Origin: Puerhibacterium puerhi
GTDB taxonomy: Bacteria > Actinomycetota > Actinomycetes > Actinomycetales > Cellulomonadaceae
DNA length: 48,183 nt
Assembly: GCF_009846865.1 (NCBI RefSeq)
Contig: NZ_WUWN01000026.1
Location: 1 to 48,183 of the forward strand
Reading direction: 5' to 3'
The number at the start of each line of letters is the position of its first letter. Position 1 is the stretch's first letter. The notes beneath the pieces were generated by a model. That model worked only from the letters and a program-made list of their open reading frames with translations, was not told the origin of the DNA and did not search any database. Made by a program: the position numbers and the translations under genes. Shown here piece after piece: positions 18,149 to 28,212 of this stretch.

Positions 18149-19539
18149 TGCTGGGTGCGGGTCGGGAGCGTCACGGTGACCACCGTAGGGCCACCCACCG
18201 GGCTGGAGAGGTCGAACGTGCCGTCGACGCTGCGGACCCGCTCGACGAGCCCCGCCAGGCCGGTGCGCCGGCCCGAGCCGTCCGGGCTCGCGACCGCGGC
18301 GCCGCCGCGGCCGTCGTCGCGCACCCGCAGCACCAGCGCGTGGTCGCGCCGCTCGGCCAGCACGTACACCCCGGTGGCGCGGGCGTGCTTGGCCGCGTTG
18401 GTCAGCAGCTCCGCCACGGTGAAGTAGGCGATCGCCTCCACGGCGGGCGACAGGTCGTCGGCCTCCAGCCCGTCGCAGTCGACGGTGACCGGCAGGGGCG
18501 CGCGGGCGGCGAGGGTCTCGAGCGCGACGGCCAGCCCGCTGTCCAGGGCGGGCGGGTGGATGCCGCGGGCGATCTCGCGCAGCTCGGTCAGCGCCTCCTT
18601 CGTCGAGGCGTGCGCGGTGCCCAGCAGGTCGGCCGCGAGCGCCGGGTCGCCGTCGCCGGTGAGCTGCTCGCGCGCCTCGCCGAGCTGCATCGCCACGGCC
18701 ACCAGCCGGGCCTGGGTGCCGTCGTGCAGGTCGCGCTCGATGCGGCGCAGGCGCGCCTCGGCGTCCTCGACGGCCCCGGCGCGCGAGGCGTGCAGCTCGG
18801 CGACCCGCAGGCTGGCGCGCGTGGGCCCGAGCAGCGTGCGGGTCAGCACGCGCAGGAGCTGGGCGAACACGTGCGTGACCCACGGCCACGCGAGCAGCAC
18901 CAGCACGCCGGCGACGGCGAGCGCCGCCTGCCGGGGCGGGGTGTCCACGAACCAGTCGGGACCCAGCTGCGCGCCGCGGTGCCAGGTGCCGTCGGTCGCC
19001 TGCTGCGCCGGCAGCCAGCGCGACCAGATCCAGTGCGTCGTGGCGCCGAGCCCAGTGACGAGGAACGTGGTGCTGAGCACGAAGCCCAGCAGCGTGACCG
19101 GGAAGGTGACGGCGAGGAACAGCAGCGCCCGCCACCCGGCGGCGTCGGCGAGCGGGGCGCCCAGGCTGCGCCAGAAGCCTCGCGGGCGGACGTACGGCAG
19201 CGGTGCCGCCACGGGCGTGTCCAGCAGCGAGGACCCCATCCCGCGGTACAGGGCCGCCCAGCCGCGGCCGCCGAGCACCAGGGCGCCGACGACGAAGAGC
19301 CCGACGACGGTGACGCCGAGCCCGGCGCCGAGCGCGACCGTGGCCACCGCGTACGCGAACCCGAACGGGGCCAGCAGCAGCGCCAGCCAGAGGTAGCCGT
19401 GCTCGGCCCAGGCGCGGCGGTGGAACGGCGCGCGCAGGAAGGGGACGCCGGCGGCGGGCTGCCAGGCGGCGGCGCCGGCCGGGCGCGGGCCGGCGGGCTG
19501 CGGCCCGGCGTGCGGGCCGACACCGGGGGCGGAGGTCAT
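18145..19539 (-). CDS. Sensor histidine kinase with putative sensor domain (NarL-type partner)
   Basis: 464 residues from ATG 19539. A four-helix membrane region (about 30-250) with GYLWLALLLAPFGFAYAVAT matches the actinobacterial 'putative sensor' domain (PF13796 type). Then HisKA_3 with RRIERDLHDGTQARLVAVAM (phospho-His in the DLHDG motif) and a HATPase domain with LLTNAAKHARA and TGLAGLVERV. ATGs at 19572 and 19548 are also in frame; 19539 is chosen because GGGAG then has a workable spacing (9 nt). Operon: kinase, then response regulator. ahcY lies upstream on the same strand, beyond an abnormal GC tract. Confidence 0.88.
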   Translation of the reverse strand: MTSAPGVGPHAGPQPAGPRPAGAAAWQPAAGVPFLRAPFHRRAWAEHGYLWLALLLAPFGFAYAVATVALGAGLGVTVVGLFVVGALVLGGRGWAALYRGMGSSLLDTPVAAPLPYVRPRGFWRSLGAPLADAAGWRALLFLAVTFPVTLLGFVLSTTFLVTGLGATTHWIWSRWLPAQQATDGTWHRGAQLGPDWFVDTPPRQAALAVAGVLVLLAWPWVTHVFAQLLRVLTRTLLGPTRASLRVAELHASRAGAVEDAEARLRRIERDLHDGTQARLVAVAMQLGEAREQLTGDGDPALAADLLGTAHASTKEALTELREIARGIHPPALDSGLAVALETLAARAPLPVTVDCDGLEADDLSPAVEAIAYFTVAELLTNAAKHARATGVYVLAERRDHALVLRVRDDGRGGAAVASPDGSGRRTGLAGLVERVRSVDGTFDLSSPVGGPTVVTVTLPTRTQQ

Positions 19540-19598
19540 GGGAGCCATGCTCCCAGCCTGGCGGCCGGGCACGGCCCGGGGCCAGGGTGCCGGCCGCC

Positions 19599-19659
19599 GG
19601 GGGGGGCGGGGGGGGGGCCCCCCCCCCCCCCCCGGCGGGGGGGGGGGGGGGGGGCCCCC
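19599..19659. other. Extreme homopolymer block (G8, G10, C16, G18)
   Basis: Runs: G 19599-19606, G 19608-19617, C 19618-19633, G 19637-19654, C 19655-19659, with only three interrupting bases outside them. It lies in the 231-bp gap between ahcY and the kinase gene and codes for nothing. Even at 75% G+C such runs are exceptional. A sequencing or assembly artefact is likely; real G-quadruplex/i-motif DNA is the alternative. Confidence 0.75.
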
Positions 19660-19705
19660 ACCCCGCGGCGGGCGCGGGCGGGGGCCGTGGGGGCGGCCGG
19701 CGGGG

Positions 19706-19731
19706 GGGCACGGGGGACGTCCCCCGTGCCC
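19706..19731 (-). terminator. 26-bp perfect palindrome downstream of ahcY
   Basis: GGGCACGGGGGAC is followed directly by its reverse complement. It lies 40 bp past the ahcY stop and would form a very stable RNA hairpin with an ACGT-type tip. There is no T-tract, which is common for actinobacterial terminators. Role inferred from position. Confidence 0.5.
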
Positions 19732-19770
19732 GACGGCGGCGGGCGGGTCGGTGCCGGACCCGAGCCCGGC

Positions 19771-21306
<1,536 letters not shown>

Positions 21307-21443
21307 GGACATCCTCCGTCGTTCGGTGTGCATGACTGCCGTGCGCTGGGGGCTCCCGTCTGCGCTGCGGCTCCAGCCTATCGCCGCCGCGACCGGCGCT
21401 CCCCGTTGGCGACGTTATCGAACCGTGACCTATGGTCGAGCCG
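21307..21443. promoter_or_regulatory. Divergent promoters of ahcY and the acyltransferase gene
   Basis: On the plus strand TATGGT (21431-21436) ends 7 nt before the ATG at 21444, so the acyltransferase mRNA is probably leaderless. On the minus strand TAACGT (21416-21411) is a possible ahcY -10, which would give a leader of about 100 nt carrying GGAGG before the GTG. Confidence 0.45.
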
Positions 21444-22757
21444 ATGGCGGTGACGACGGAAGCGGCAGCGAACGAGATCGAGGCGCCCCGGGGCACGGGC
21501 GGGGCCAGGAGGAGCGAGGAGCCGGCAGCGGCCGGCGCGTCCGCGCCCGGCGCGGGCACGAGGCCGGACGCGAGGCCGGACGCGAGGCCGGACGCGAGGC
21601 CGGGCACCCGCGGCGGGCGCGGCGGCGGCAGCCGCCTGCTCCTGCTGGACGGCCTGCGGTTCGCGGCGGCCGCCGCCGTCGTGCTCTACCACTTCACGGC
21701 CACCTCCACCGTGGGCGCGTACTGGCAGGCCCGGCCGGTCGACGTCTTCGGCCCGCTCAACGCGGTCAGCCGGTACGGCTGGCTCGCCGTCGAGCTGTTC
21801 TTCGTGCTCAGCGGGTTCGTGATCGCGCTGTCGGCGCAGGGCCGCACGCTGGCGCAGTACACCGGCTCGCGCGTGGGCCGGCTGTTCCCCGCCTACTGGG
21901 TGGCGGTGCTCGTCACGGTGCTGCTGCAGCAGGTGTGGTCGGGCGGGCGGCAGGCCGACCTGCCCGACACGGTGCTCAACCTGACCATGGCGCCGGACGT
22001 GTTCGGCGCCGCGCCGGTCCAGGTGGTGTTCTGGACGCTCCTGGTCGAGCTGAAGTTCTACGTCCTGGTCGGCGTGCTGCTGGCGCTCGGCGGCCTGACC
22101 CGGGGCCGGGTGGTCGCGTTCGCGGTGGCGTGGCCGGTGGTGGGTCTGGTCGCGCAGCGGGCCGGCTGGTCCGGCGTCGCCGACGCGCTGGTGGCGTCCT
22201 ACGCGCCGTACTTCGGGGTCGGGATGCTGCTGTTCCTGCTGCGCCGCCCGGCGGCGGAGCGCGCCGCCTCCCCCGGCCGGGGCCGCGGCGCGGACGCGCC
22301 GGTGCTGGCCGCCCTGGCGGTGGACGTGGCGCTGAGCCTGTGGCACGTCGCCGACCGCGCCCAGCACGCCTCCCAGCTGCAGGGCGTGCCCGTGTCCCCC
22401 GCCGTGGCCGCCGCGATCGTGCTCGGCTCGGTGGCGGCCGTGTGGCTGGCGTCGTCGCCGCGCGCCGCGGTGCGCGGGCCGCGCCTGACCGCCGCCCTCA
22501 CGGTCGCCGGGGCGCTGACCTACCCGCTGTACCTCGTGCACACCCAGTTCGGCTACGCCGTCATCGACTGGCTGGCGCCGCGGTCGGGGGTGTGGCTCAC
22601 CCTCGCCGCCGCCGTCGCGGCGTCGCTCGCGCTGGCCGCGGTCATCCACTACGCCGTCGAGCGGCACGCCACGCGGCCGCTGCGGCGCGGGGTCGAGCGG
22701 ACCCTCGTGCTCGCCACCGCGGCGCCCCGGCTCGGCGCCCCCGCCGGGGCCCGCTGA
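21444..22757 (+). CDS. Acyltransferase family 3 (OafA-type) membrane protein
   Basis: 437 residues. An Ala/Arg/Pro-rich head contains three RPDA units from a 12-bp repeat (21561-21596). The membrane domain starts LLLLDGLRFAAAAAVVLYHF with the catalytic-type His, continues ELFFVLSGFVIAL and SRVGRLFPAYWVAV, and has about ten hydrophobic segments. Such proteins O-acylate sugars of cell-envelope glycans or secondary metabolites. An in-frame ATG at 21432 lies inside the -10-like TATGGT box, so ATG 21444 is chosen. The neighbours do not define the substrate. Confidence 0.9.
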   Translation: MAVTTEAAANEIEAPRGTGGARRSEEPAAAGASAPGAGTRPDARPDARPDARPGTRGGRGGGSRLLLLDGLRFAAAAAVVLYHFTATSTVGAYWQARPVDVFGPLNAVSRYGWLAVELFFVLSGFVIALSAQGRTLAQYTGSRVGRLFPAYWVAVLVTVLLQQVWSGGRQADLPDTVLNLTMAPDVFGAAPVQVVFWTLLVELKFYVLVGVLLALGGLTRGRVVAFAVAWPVVGLVAQRAGWSGVADALVASYAPYFGVGMLLFLLRRPAAERAASPGRGRGADAPVLAALAVDVALSLWHVADRAQHASQLQGVPVSPAVAAAIVLGSVAAVWLASSPRAAVRGPRLTAALTVAGALTYPLYLVHTQFGYAVIDWLAPRSGVWLTLAAAVAASLALAAVIHYAVERHATRPLRRGVERTLVLATAAPRLGAPAGAR

Positions 22758-22852
22758 GGCCGGGCGCCCGGAGGCCGGGCTTCTCGGCTGGAGCGCGCTG
22801 CGGCCCGGCGCGCCCCGGCGCCGCGGCCCGCGGCGCGGGAGGATGGGCGGCG

Positions 22853-24123
22853 ATGCCCGCTCCCGCCGCCCCCGGTCCCCGCCCGCTCTTCCCGCTGCGC
22901 AGCGTCGTGCTCGGCGCGTTCGTGCCGTCCTTCGTGTTCGACGTCGGCGTCGGCGCGATGCTCCCGGTCGTCGCGCGGACGGCCACGGACCTGGGCGCCG
23001 ACCTCGCCGCCGCCGGCCTGCTGGCGGCGCTGGTGCCGGTGGGCCAGATCCTCGCCGACCTGCCCGCCGGGGCGCTGGCCGCCCGCCTCGGCGACCGGGT
23101 CGCGATGCTCGTGGCCGGCGTCGTGGCGGCGGTCGCGTTCGCCGGCGCGGCGCTCGCCCCGCACCTGGCGACGCTGGCGCTGGCGGTGCTCGCCGTCGGC
23201 GCCGCGGCCGCCGTGTTCAACCTGGCCCGGCACAGCTACCTCACCGAGATCACCCCGCCGCTGCAGCGGGCCCGCGTGCTGTCCACGCTCGCCGGCGTCC
23301 ACCGCGTCGGCCAGTTCGTCGGCCCGTTCGCCGGCGCGCTGGCGATCCAGCTCGGCGGCGTCCGTGCCGCCTACTGGCTGGGGGCGGGCGCCGCGGTCGT
23401 CGCCACGGTCACGGTCGCCGTCGTGCGCGACGACGACGGCGCACCCGTGGCCGCCCGGCGGCGCGCCGCGGGCCCGGCGGACGCCGGGCCGGGCGGCCTC
23501 GCGCGCCCCACGGTGTGGTCGGTGCTGTGCGACCACCGGGCCCTGTTCACCACGCTGGGCATCGCGTGCGTGCTGGTCGGCGCCGTGCGCGGCGCCCGCC
23601 AGACCGTGATCCCGCTGTGGGCCGAGCACCTGGGTCTCGACCCGGCCGTGACGTCCGTGCTGTTCGGCGTGGCGGCGGCGTCGACATGCTGCTGTTCTAC
23701 CCGGCCGGCAAGGTCATGGACCGCTGGGGCCGGCTGTGGATCGGCGTGCCGTCCATGCTGCTCATGGGCGTGGCGCTTGTGTGGCTGCCGTTCACGCACG
23801 ACGCCGTCACCCTCGGCGCGGCGGCCATGCTGCTGGGGCTGGGCAACGGGATGGGGTCGGGCATCCTCATGACCCTCGGGTCCGACGCCTCGCCGGACGC
23901 CGGACGGGCGCAGTTCCTCGGCCTGTGGCGGGTGCTGCAGGACACGGGCATGGCGGTGGGCCCGCTCGTCGTGTCGGCCGGCGCGGCGCTCGGCTCGCTC
24001 GCCGCGGGCATCTGGGCGGCGGGCGCCCTCGCGCCCACCGCCGCCGCGGCCCTGCAGCGCTGGGTGCCGCGGTGGACGGTGCACACCAACCGCACCACCC
24101 GCCGGCGCGCGGGGCTCGGCTGA
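22853..24123 (+). pseudogene. MFS transporter interrupted by a frameshift
   Basis: Two reading frames together make a normal MFS protein of about 423 residues. Frame one (22853 to about 23680) has RSVVLGAFVPSFVFDVGVGA, the loop GALAARLGDRVAMLVAG and RARVLSTLAGVHRVGQFVGP, ending in TSVLFGVAAA. The next frame continues VDMLLFYPAGKVMDRWGRLW to the stop at 24123. The switch is in the GGCGGCGGCG tract (23671-23680) and is explained by one missing base. Both halves look conserved and free of other damage, so the change is recent, a sequencing error, or recoding. Substrate unknown. The start has GGGAGG 10 nt upstream. Confidence 0.8.
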
Positions 24124-24148
24124 GCGCCCGCCGACCCGTCAGCCGCCG

Positions 24149-25435
24149 TCAGCCGCCGAAGAGCGGGGCGACCGCCTTAACGAGCTCGTTGACGCCCAGC
24201 ACCACGAACATCGCGGCGATGAGCCCGAGCACCACGTTGAGCCAGGCGCGGTTGCGCCACTGCCGCGGCATCGTCCTGGAGTTCAGCAGCACCAGCAGCG
24301 TCACCGCCAGGAACGGCATGAAGAACGCCCCGAGCGCCCCGTAGGCCACGACCAGCGCGATGGGCCGGTCGAGCAGCAGCAGGAGCATCGGCGGGAAGGT
24401 CAGCCACAGGACGTACGCCTTGTAGTAGCGCCCGCCCGCGCCGCGGCGCGGGTCGCCCGCCGGGACGTTCCGCACCGAGGCCACGAAGTCGGCGAACATC
24501 AGCGACACGCCGTGCCACACGCCGAGCACCGACGAGAACGACGACGCGAAGAACCCGACCAGGAACAGGTGGCCGAGGAAGGTGCCGTACCGGTCGGCCA
24601 GCACGTCGGCGAGCTCCACGAGCCCGCCCTCGCCGTCGGCCAGCGCGACCCCGCTCGAGTACAGCAGCTCGGCGCCGACCACGAGCATCGCGATGACGAA
24701 GATGCCGGAGACGACGTACGCGGCGGCGTTGTCGATCCGCATCACCCGCATCCAGCGCGGCGTGGTCCAGCCCTTCTCCGACAGCCAGTAGCAGTACGCC
24801 GCCAGGGTGATGGTGCCGCCGACGCCGCCGGCCAGCCCGAGGGTGTAGATCACCGCGCCGTCCGGGATGCGCGGCACCAGGCCCGTGACCACCTCGCCGA
24901 GGTTCGGGAGCGTGGCGACCGCCGAGCCGACCACGGTGACGAACATGACCCCGACCAGCACCGCCATGAGCTTCTCGAAGAAGCCGTACCGGCCGAACCA
25001 CACCAGCGCCGCGCCGACGACGCCGGTGATCATGGCCCACCAGCGCACGTCGAGGCCGGGCAGCAGCGCGTTGAGGGCCAGGCCGGTGCTCGACATGGCG
25101 GCGGCGCCGTAGCTCAGGCCCCAGACCACCACGTAGACGCCGAAGTAGACGACCGCCCAGCGGCCCACCTGCCGCCACCCCTCGAAGATGGTGCGGCCGG
25201 TCGCCAGCGACCAGCGGCCCGCCCCCTCGACGAGCGCGATCTTCACCACGACGCCGAGCACCGCCGCCCACAGCAGCGCGTACCCGAACCGCGACCCGGC
25301 CACGAGCGTGGCGACGAGGTCGCCCGCGCCGATGCCCGTCGCCGCCACGACGAGCCCGGGCCCGACGATGCGCCAGCGCGGCTTCTCCGCGAGCTCGTGC
25401 TGCACGCCTGCTTCGACACCTTTGTCCACGGTCAT
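24149..25435 (-). CDS. Nramp-like membrane transporter (atypical metal site)
   Basis: 428 residues, about eleven hydrophobic segments, opening with WRIVGPGLVVAATGIGAGDL as in the Nramp superfamily. The canonical metal-binding motifs are not there: TM1 reads GIGAGD instead of DPGN, and the TM6 region (GGVGGTITLAAYCYWLSEKG) lacks MPH. It thus belongs to a divergent branch and a divalent-metal role should not be assumed. ATG 25435 is supported by a TAGCCT box 7 nt upstream with no ribosome binding site. It is divergent from the DUF1275 gene. Confidence 0.85.
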   Translation of the reverse strand: MTVDKGVEAGVQHELAEKPRWRIVGPGLVVAATGIGAGDLVATLVAGSRFGYALLWAAVLGVVVKIALVEGAGRWSLATGRTIFEGWRQVGRWAVVYFGVYVVVWGLSYGAAAMSSTGLALNALLPGLDVRWWAMITGVVGAALVWFGRYGFFEKLMAVLVGVMFVTVVGSAVATLPNLGEVVTGLVPRIPDGAVIYTLGLAGGVGGTITLAAYCYWLSEKGWTTPRWMRVMRIDNAAAYVVSGIFVIAMLVVGAELLYSSGVALADGEGGLVELADVLADRYGTFLGHLFLVGFFASSFSSVLGVWHGVSLMFADFVASVRNVPAGDPRRGAGGRYYKAYVLWLTFPPMLLLLLDRPIALVVAYGALGAFFMPFLAVTLLVLLNSRTMPRQWRNRAWLNVVLGLIAAMFVVLGVNELVKAVAPLFGG

Positions 25436-25541
25436 GCGCTCGAGGCTACACAGCGGGCGGTGATCTGGCTCACGCTGGGCTCGCAGCCCGCGCCCAGCGT
25501 GCGCAACACTGCCGGAACCCGGTGCCGCTACCGTGCCGCCC
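25436..25541. promoter_or_regulatory. Divergent leaderless-type promoters (Nramp-like and DUF1275 genes)
   Basis: Minus strand: TAGCCT (25448-25443), 7-nt gap, ATG 25435. Plus strand: TACCGT (25529-25534), 7-nt gap, GTG 25542. Neither start has a Shine-Dalgarno sequence. The two boxes fix both start choices. Confidence 0.5.
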
Positions 25542-26228
25542 GTGACTCGACCCGCCTCCCGCGACCGCACGCACGTCGCGCTCATGCTCGCCCTGACGTT
25601 CTCGACCGGCATCGCCGACGCCGTCGGCTACCTCGGGCTCGACAAGGTCTTCACCGGCAACATGACCGGCAACGTCGTCATCCTCGGGATGGCGCTGGTC
25701 GGCGCCGACGACCTGCCCGTCGTCGGCCCGGTCGTGGCGCTGGCTGCGTTCCTCGCCGGAGCCGCGCTGGCCGGCCGCATCCTGCGGCCCGTCGCGGCCG
25801 GCTGGCACCGCCGCACGACGACGGTGCTCGTCGTGGTCGCCGCCGTGCTGGTCGCGGTGGCCGGCGCGCTCGCGCTCGCCGACGACGGCGGGCCCACCCT
25901 CAGCGGCTACCCGCGGGCCGTGGAGCTGGCCGTGACGGCCGGGCTCGCCCTGGCGATGGGCGCCCAGGCCGGCGCGGCCCGCCACCTGGCCGTCAAGGAC
26001 GTCACGACCGTGGTCGTCACCTCGACCATCACCGGGCTGGCCGCCGACTCGGCGCTGGGCCGGGCGGTGCCCCAGCCGTGGGTGCGGCGCGTGCTGGCCG
26101 TGGTGCTCATCGGGGCCGGCGCGGGCGCCGGCGCGCTGCTCCTGCAGGTGCACCTGGCGTGGGGCGTCGCGCTCTCCGCCGCCATCACCGTCGCCGTCGC
26201 GCTGGTCGGCCACCGCACCCGCGACTGA
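25542..26228 (+). CDS. DUF1275 (YoaK-family) membrane protein
   Basis: 228 residues, about six hydrophobic segments. The signature STGIADAVGYLGLDKVFTGNMTGN near the N-terminus is characteristic of DUF1275, followed by GAQAGAARHLAVKDVTTVVV and TSTITGLAADSALG. Function unknown; an inner-membrane location is clear. GTG 25542 is preferred over GTG 25533, which overlaps the TACCGT promoter box. Confidence 0.9.
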   Translation: MTRPASRDRTHVALMLALTFSTGIADAVGYLGLDKVFTGNMTGNVVILGMALVGADDLPVVGPVVALAAFLAGAALAGRILRPVAAGWHRRTTTVLVVVAAVLVAVAGALALADDGGPTLSGYPRAVELAVTAGLALAMGAQAGAARHLAVKDVTTVVVTSTITGLAADSALGRAVPQPWVRRVLAVVLIGAGAGAGALLLQVHLAWGVALSAAITVAVALVGHRTRD

Positions 26229-26298
26229 CCCTCACCCCTCGGCCACCCCCTCCCGACCACCCCCTCTCGGCCACACCCTGTGGGGGGGGGCCCCGGGG

Positions 26299-26342
26299 GG
26301 TCCGAGACAGCCCGGGGTTTGTCGGACCGCCAGGGACCCGCA
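26299..26342. repeat. Palindromic repeat family 2, decayed copy
   Basis: Right arm TGTCGGACCGCCAGGGACC plus CGCA (26320-26342) matches the right arm at 34494-34551 except for a 2-nt loss (TCTC reduced to TC). Of the left arm only GGTCCGAGACA (26299-26309) survives, preceded by G-runs. The remaining stem pairs GGTCCG/CGGACC and ACA/TGT with a 2-nt bulge. It lies 70 bp past the DUF1275 stop. The rest of the 260-bp gap before the peptide operon is C-rich tract and the operator below. Confidence 0.7.
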
Positions 26343-26414
26343 GCCGTCTGCGCCCGTCCCAGCACGTAAGACACCCCTGGTGCGCGCAACAGAGGATTAA
26401 CAGGATGGCAACCC

Positions 26415-26457
26415 ATTGCATACCAACGGTGAACTCCGTAGGTGATTGCATTCAATC
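26415..26457. promoter_or_regulatory. Candidate operator of the peptide-uptake operon
   Basis: Two ATTGCAT boxes lie exactly 30 bp apart (26415-26421 and 26445-26451). The second is part of a perfect dyad GATTG-CATT-CAATC (26444-26457). The stretch is conspicuously lower in G+C than its surroundings. It sits just before the first gene of an operon that ends with a GntR/FCD regulator, which is the natural candidate to bind here. Confidence 0.45.
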
Positions 26458-26488
26458 TGACCTTGTCGGCCCCGGATTGGACACCATC

Positions 26489-28207
26489 GTGCGCGTCTCC
26501 TCCTTCGCCTCACCGCGTGACCCCGCGGCGCCCGCCGCGGCGCCAGGCCCCCGCCCCCGCCCCGCCCGCCGCCTGCGCGCGGCCGCCCCCACCGCCGTCG
26601 TGCTCGCCGCGACCCTGGCCGCCGGCGGCTGCCAGGCCGTGCAGACGACCTCGACCGGTGAGGGCAGCGCCGCCCCCACCGCCGACGTCACCGACGTGTC
26701 GTTCGACGGCAAGACGATCGTCGAGGGCGGCGACCTCGTGATGGCGCTGTCCGCCGAGCCGGACCGCCTCGACCCGACCACGTCGTCGTCGCTGTACACG
26801 CGCTACGTCATGCAGACCATGTGCGAGAAGCTGTACGACATCGACGCCGAGGGCGCGATCGTGCCGATGCTCGCGACCGAGCTCCCCGAGGTCTCCGACG
26901 ACGGGCTGTCGGTGACGATCCCGCTGCGCGACGACGCCGTCTTCGCCGACGGGACGCCGTTCGACGCCGAGGCCGTCAGGACGACGCTCGAGCGGCACCT
27001 GACCCTCGAGGACTCCTCGCGCCGCAGCGAGCTCGGCCCGATCACCGGCGTGACGGCCGTCGACGACCACACCGTCCGCGTCGACTACGAGACCCCGTTC
27101 GCCCCGCTCGCCGCCGTGCTCGCCGACCGCGCGGGCATGATCATGTCGCCGACGGCGCTCGCCGAGCAGGGCGACGCGTTCGGCGACCACCCGGTGTGCG
27201 TCGGGCCGTTCAAGTTCGTCGAGCGCGTGCCGCAGACGTCGATCACCGTCGAGCGCGACCCGCTGTACTACGCCGCCGACGACGTCCACCTCGACACCAT
27301 CACCTACCGGATCATCACGGACTCCTCGATCCGGGCGGCCAACCTGCGCTCGGGCGACGTGCACGTGGCCGACTCGCTGTCGCCGCAGGACTTCGGCGAG
27401 CTCGAGCAGACCGACGGCGTCGGCCTGCTGCAGGTCGCCTCGCTCGGCTACCAGGCGATGACGATCAACGTGGGCAACACCGACGGGGTGGGCAGCCCGC
27501 CCGGCAGCATCGACACGCCGCTGGCGACGGACCCGCGGGTCCGCGAGGCGCTGTCCATGGCCGTCGACCGCGATCAGCTGGTCGGGTCGGTGTTCCACGG
27601 CCTGTACGACCCGGCCTGCTCCCCCATCTCGCCCGCCAGCCCGTTCAGCACCGACGCGTCCGAGGCGTGCTCCGAGCACGACCCCGAGGCTGCCAAGGCG
27701 CTGCTCGAGGAGGCCGGCGTCGAGGTGCCCTACCAGGTCGAGATGAAGGTCTCGAACAACCCGGACACGCTGCGCCTCGCGCAGGCGATCCAGGCCCAGG
27801 TGGCCGAGGCGGGCTTCGAGCTGACGATCACGCCGGTCGAGTACTCGACCCTGCTCGCCACCCAGGACGCCGGCGACTTCGCGCTGCTGCAGCTCGGCTG
27901 GTCCGGCCGCATCGACCCGCACGGCAACATGTACAACTTCCTGTCCACCGAGGCGGGCAACAACTACTCCGGGTACTCGAACCCCGACGTCGACAGCCTG
28001 CTCACCGAGGCCGCCCAGACCACCGACACCGCCGAGCGCGCGGAGCTCTACGGCCAGGTCGTGACGCAGGTCCAGGAGGACAACCCGATCGTCTACCTGT
28101 ACCGCACGCGGTCGCTGACCGGGTACACCACCGACGTCGCGGGCGTCTCGACGTACGCCGACGGCGTCGTGCGCCTCGGCACCGCCGCGTTCGTCGAGGA
28201 GGGCTGA
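26489..28207 (+). CDS. ABC transporter substrate-binding protein, family 5 (peptide type)
   Basis: 572 residues. N-terminal signal with basic run RPARRLRAAAP, hydrophobic VVLAATLAAGGC; the Cys suggests a lipoprotein, although the lipobox (AGGC) is not canonical. The SBP_bac_5 domain follows with EPDRLDPTTSSSLYTRYVMQ, VTIPLRDDAVFADGTPFDAE and DPRVREALSMAVDRDQLV, as in DppA/OppA/GsiB proteins that bind di- and oligopeptides, glutathione or nickel. The GTG at 26489 lacks a strong ribosome binding site; no better start is in frame near the signal. First gene of a six-gene operon. Confidence 0.92.
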   Translation: MRVSSFASPRDPAAPAAAPGPRPRPARRLRAAAPTAVVLAATLAAGGCQAVQTTSTGEGSAAPTADVTDVSFDGKTIVEGGDLVMALSAEPDRLDPTTSSSLYTRYVMQTMCEKLYDIDAEGAIVPMLATELPEVSDDGLSVTIPLRDDAVFADGTPFDAEAVRTTLERHLTLEDSSRRSELGPITGVTAVDDHTVRVDYETPFAPLAAVLADRAGMIMSPTALAEQGDAFGDHPVCVGPFKFVERVPQTSITVERDPLYYAADDVHLDTITYRIITDSSIRAANLRSGDVHVADSLSPQDFGELEQTDGVGLLQVASLGYQAMTINVGNTDGVGSPPGSIDTPLATDPRVREALSMAVDRDQLVGSVFHGLYDPACSPISPASPFSTDASEACSEHDPEAAKALLEEAGVEVPYQVEMKVSNNPDTLRLAQAIQAQVAEAGFELTITPVEYSTLLATQDAGDFALLQLGWSGRIDPHGNMYNFLSTEAGNNYSGYSNPDVDSLLTEAAQTTDTAERAELYGQVVTQVQEDNPIVYLYRTRSLTGYTTDVAGVSTYADGVVRLGTAAFVEEG

Positions 28208-28212
28208 GACCG

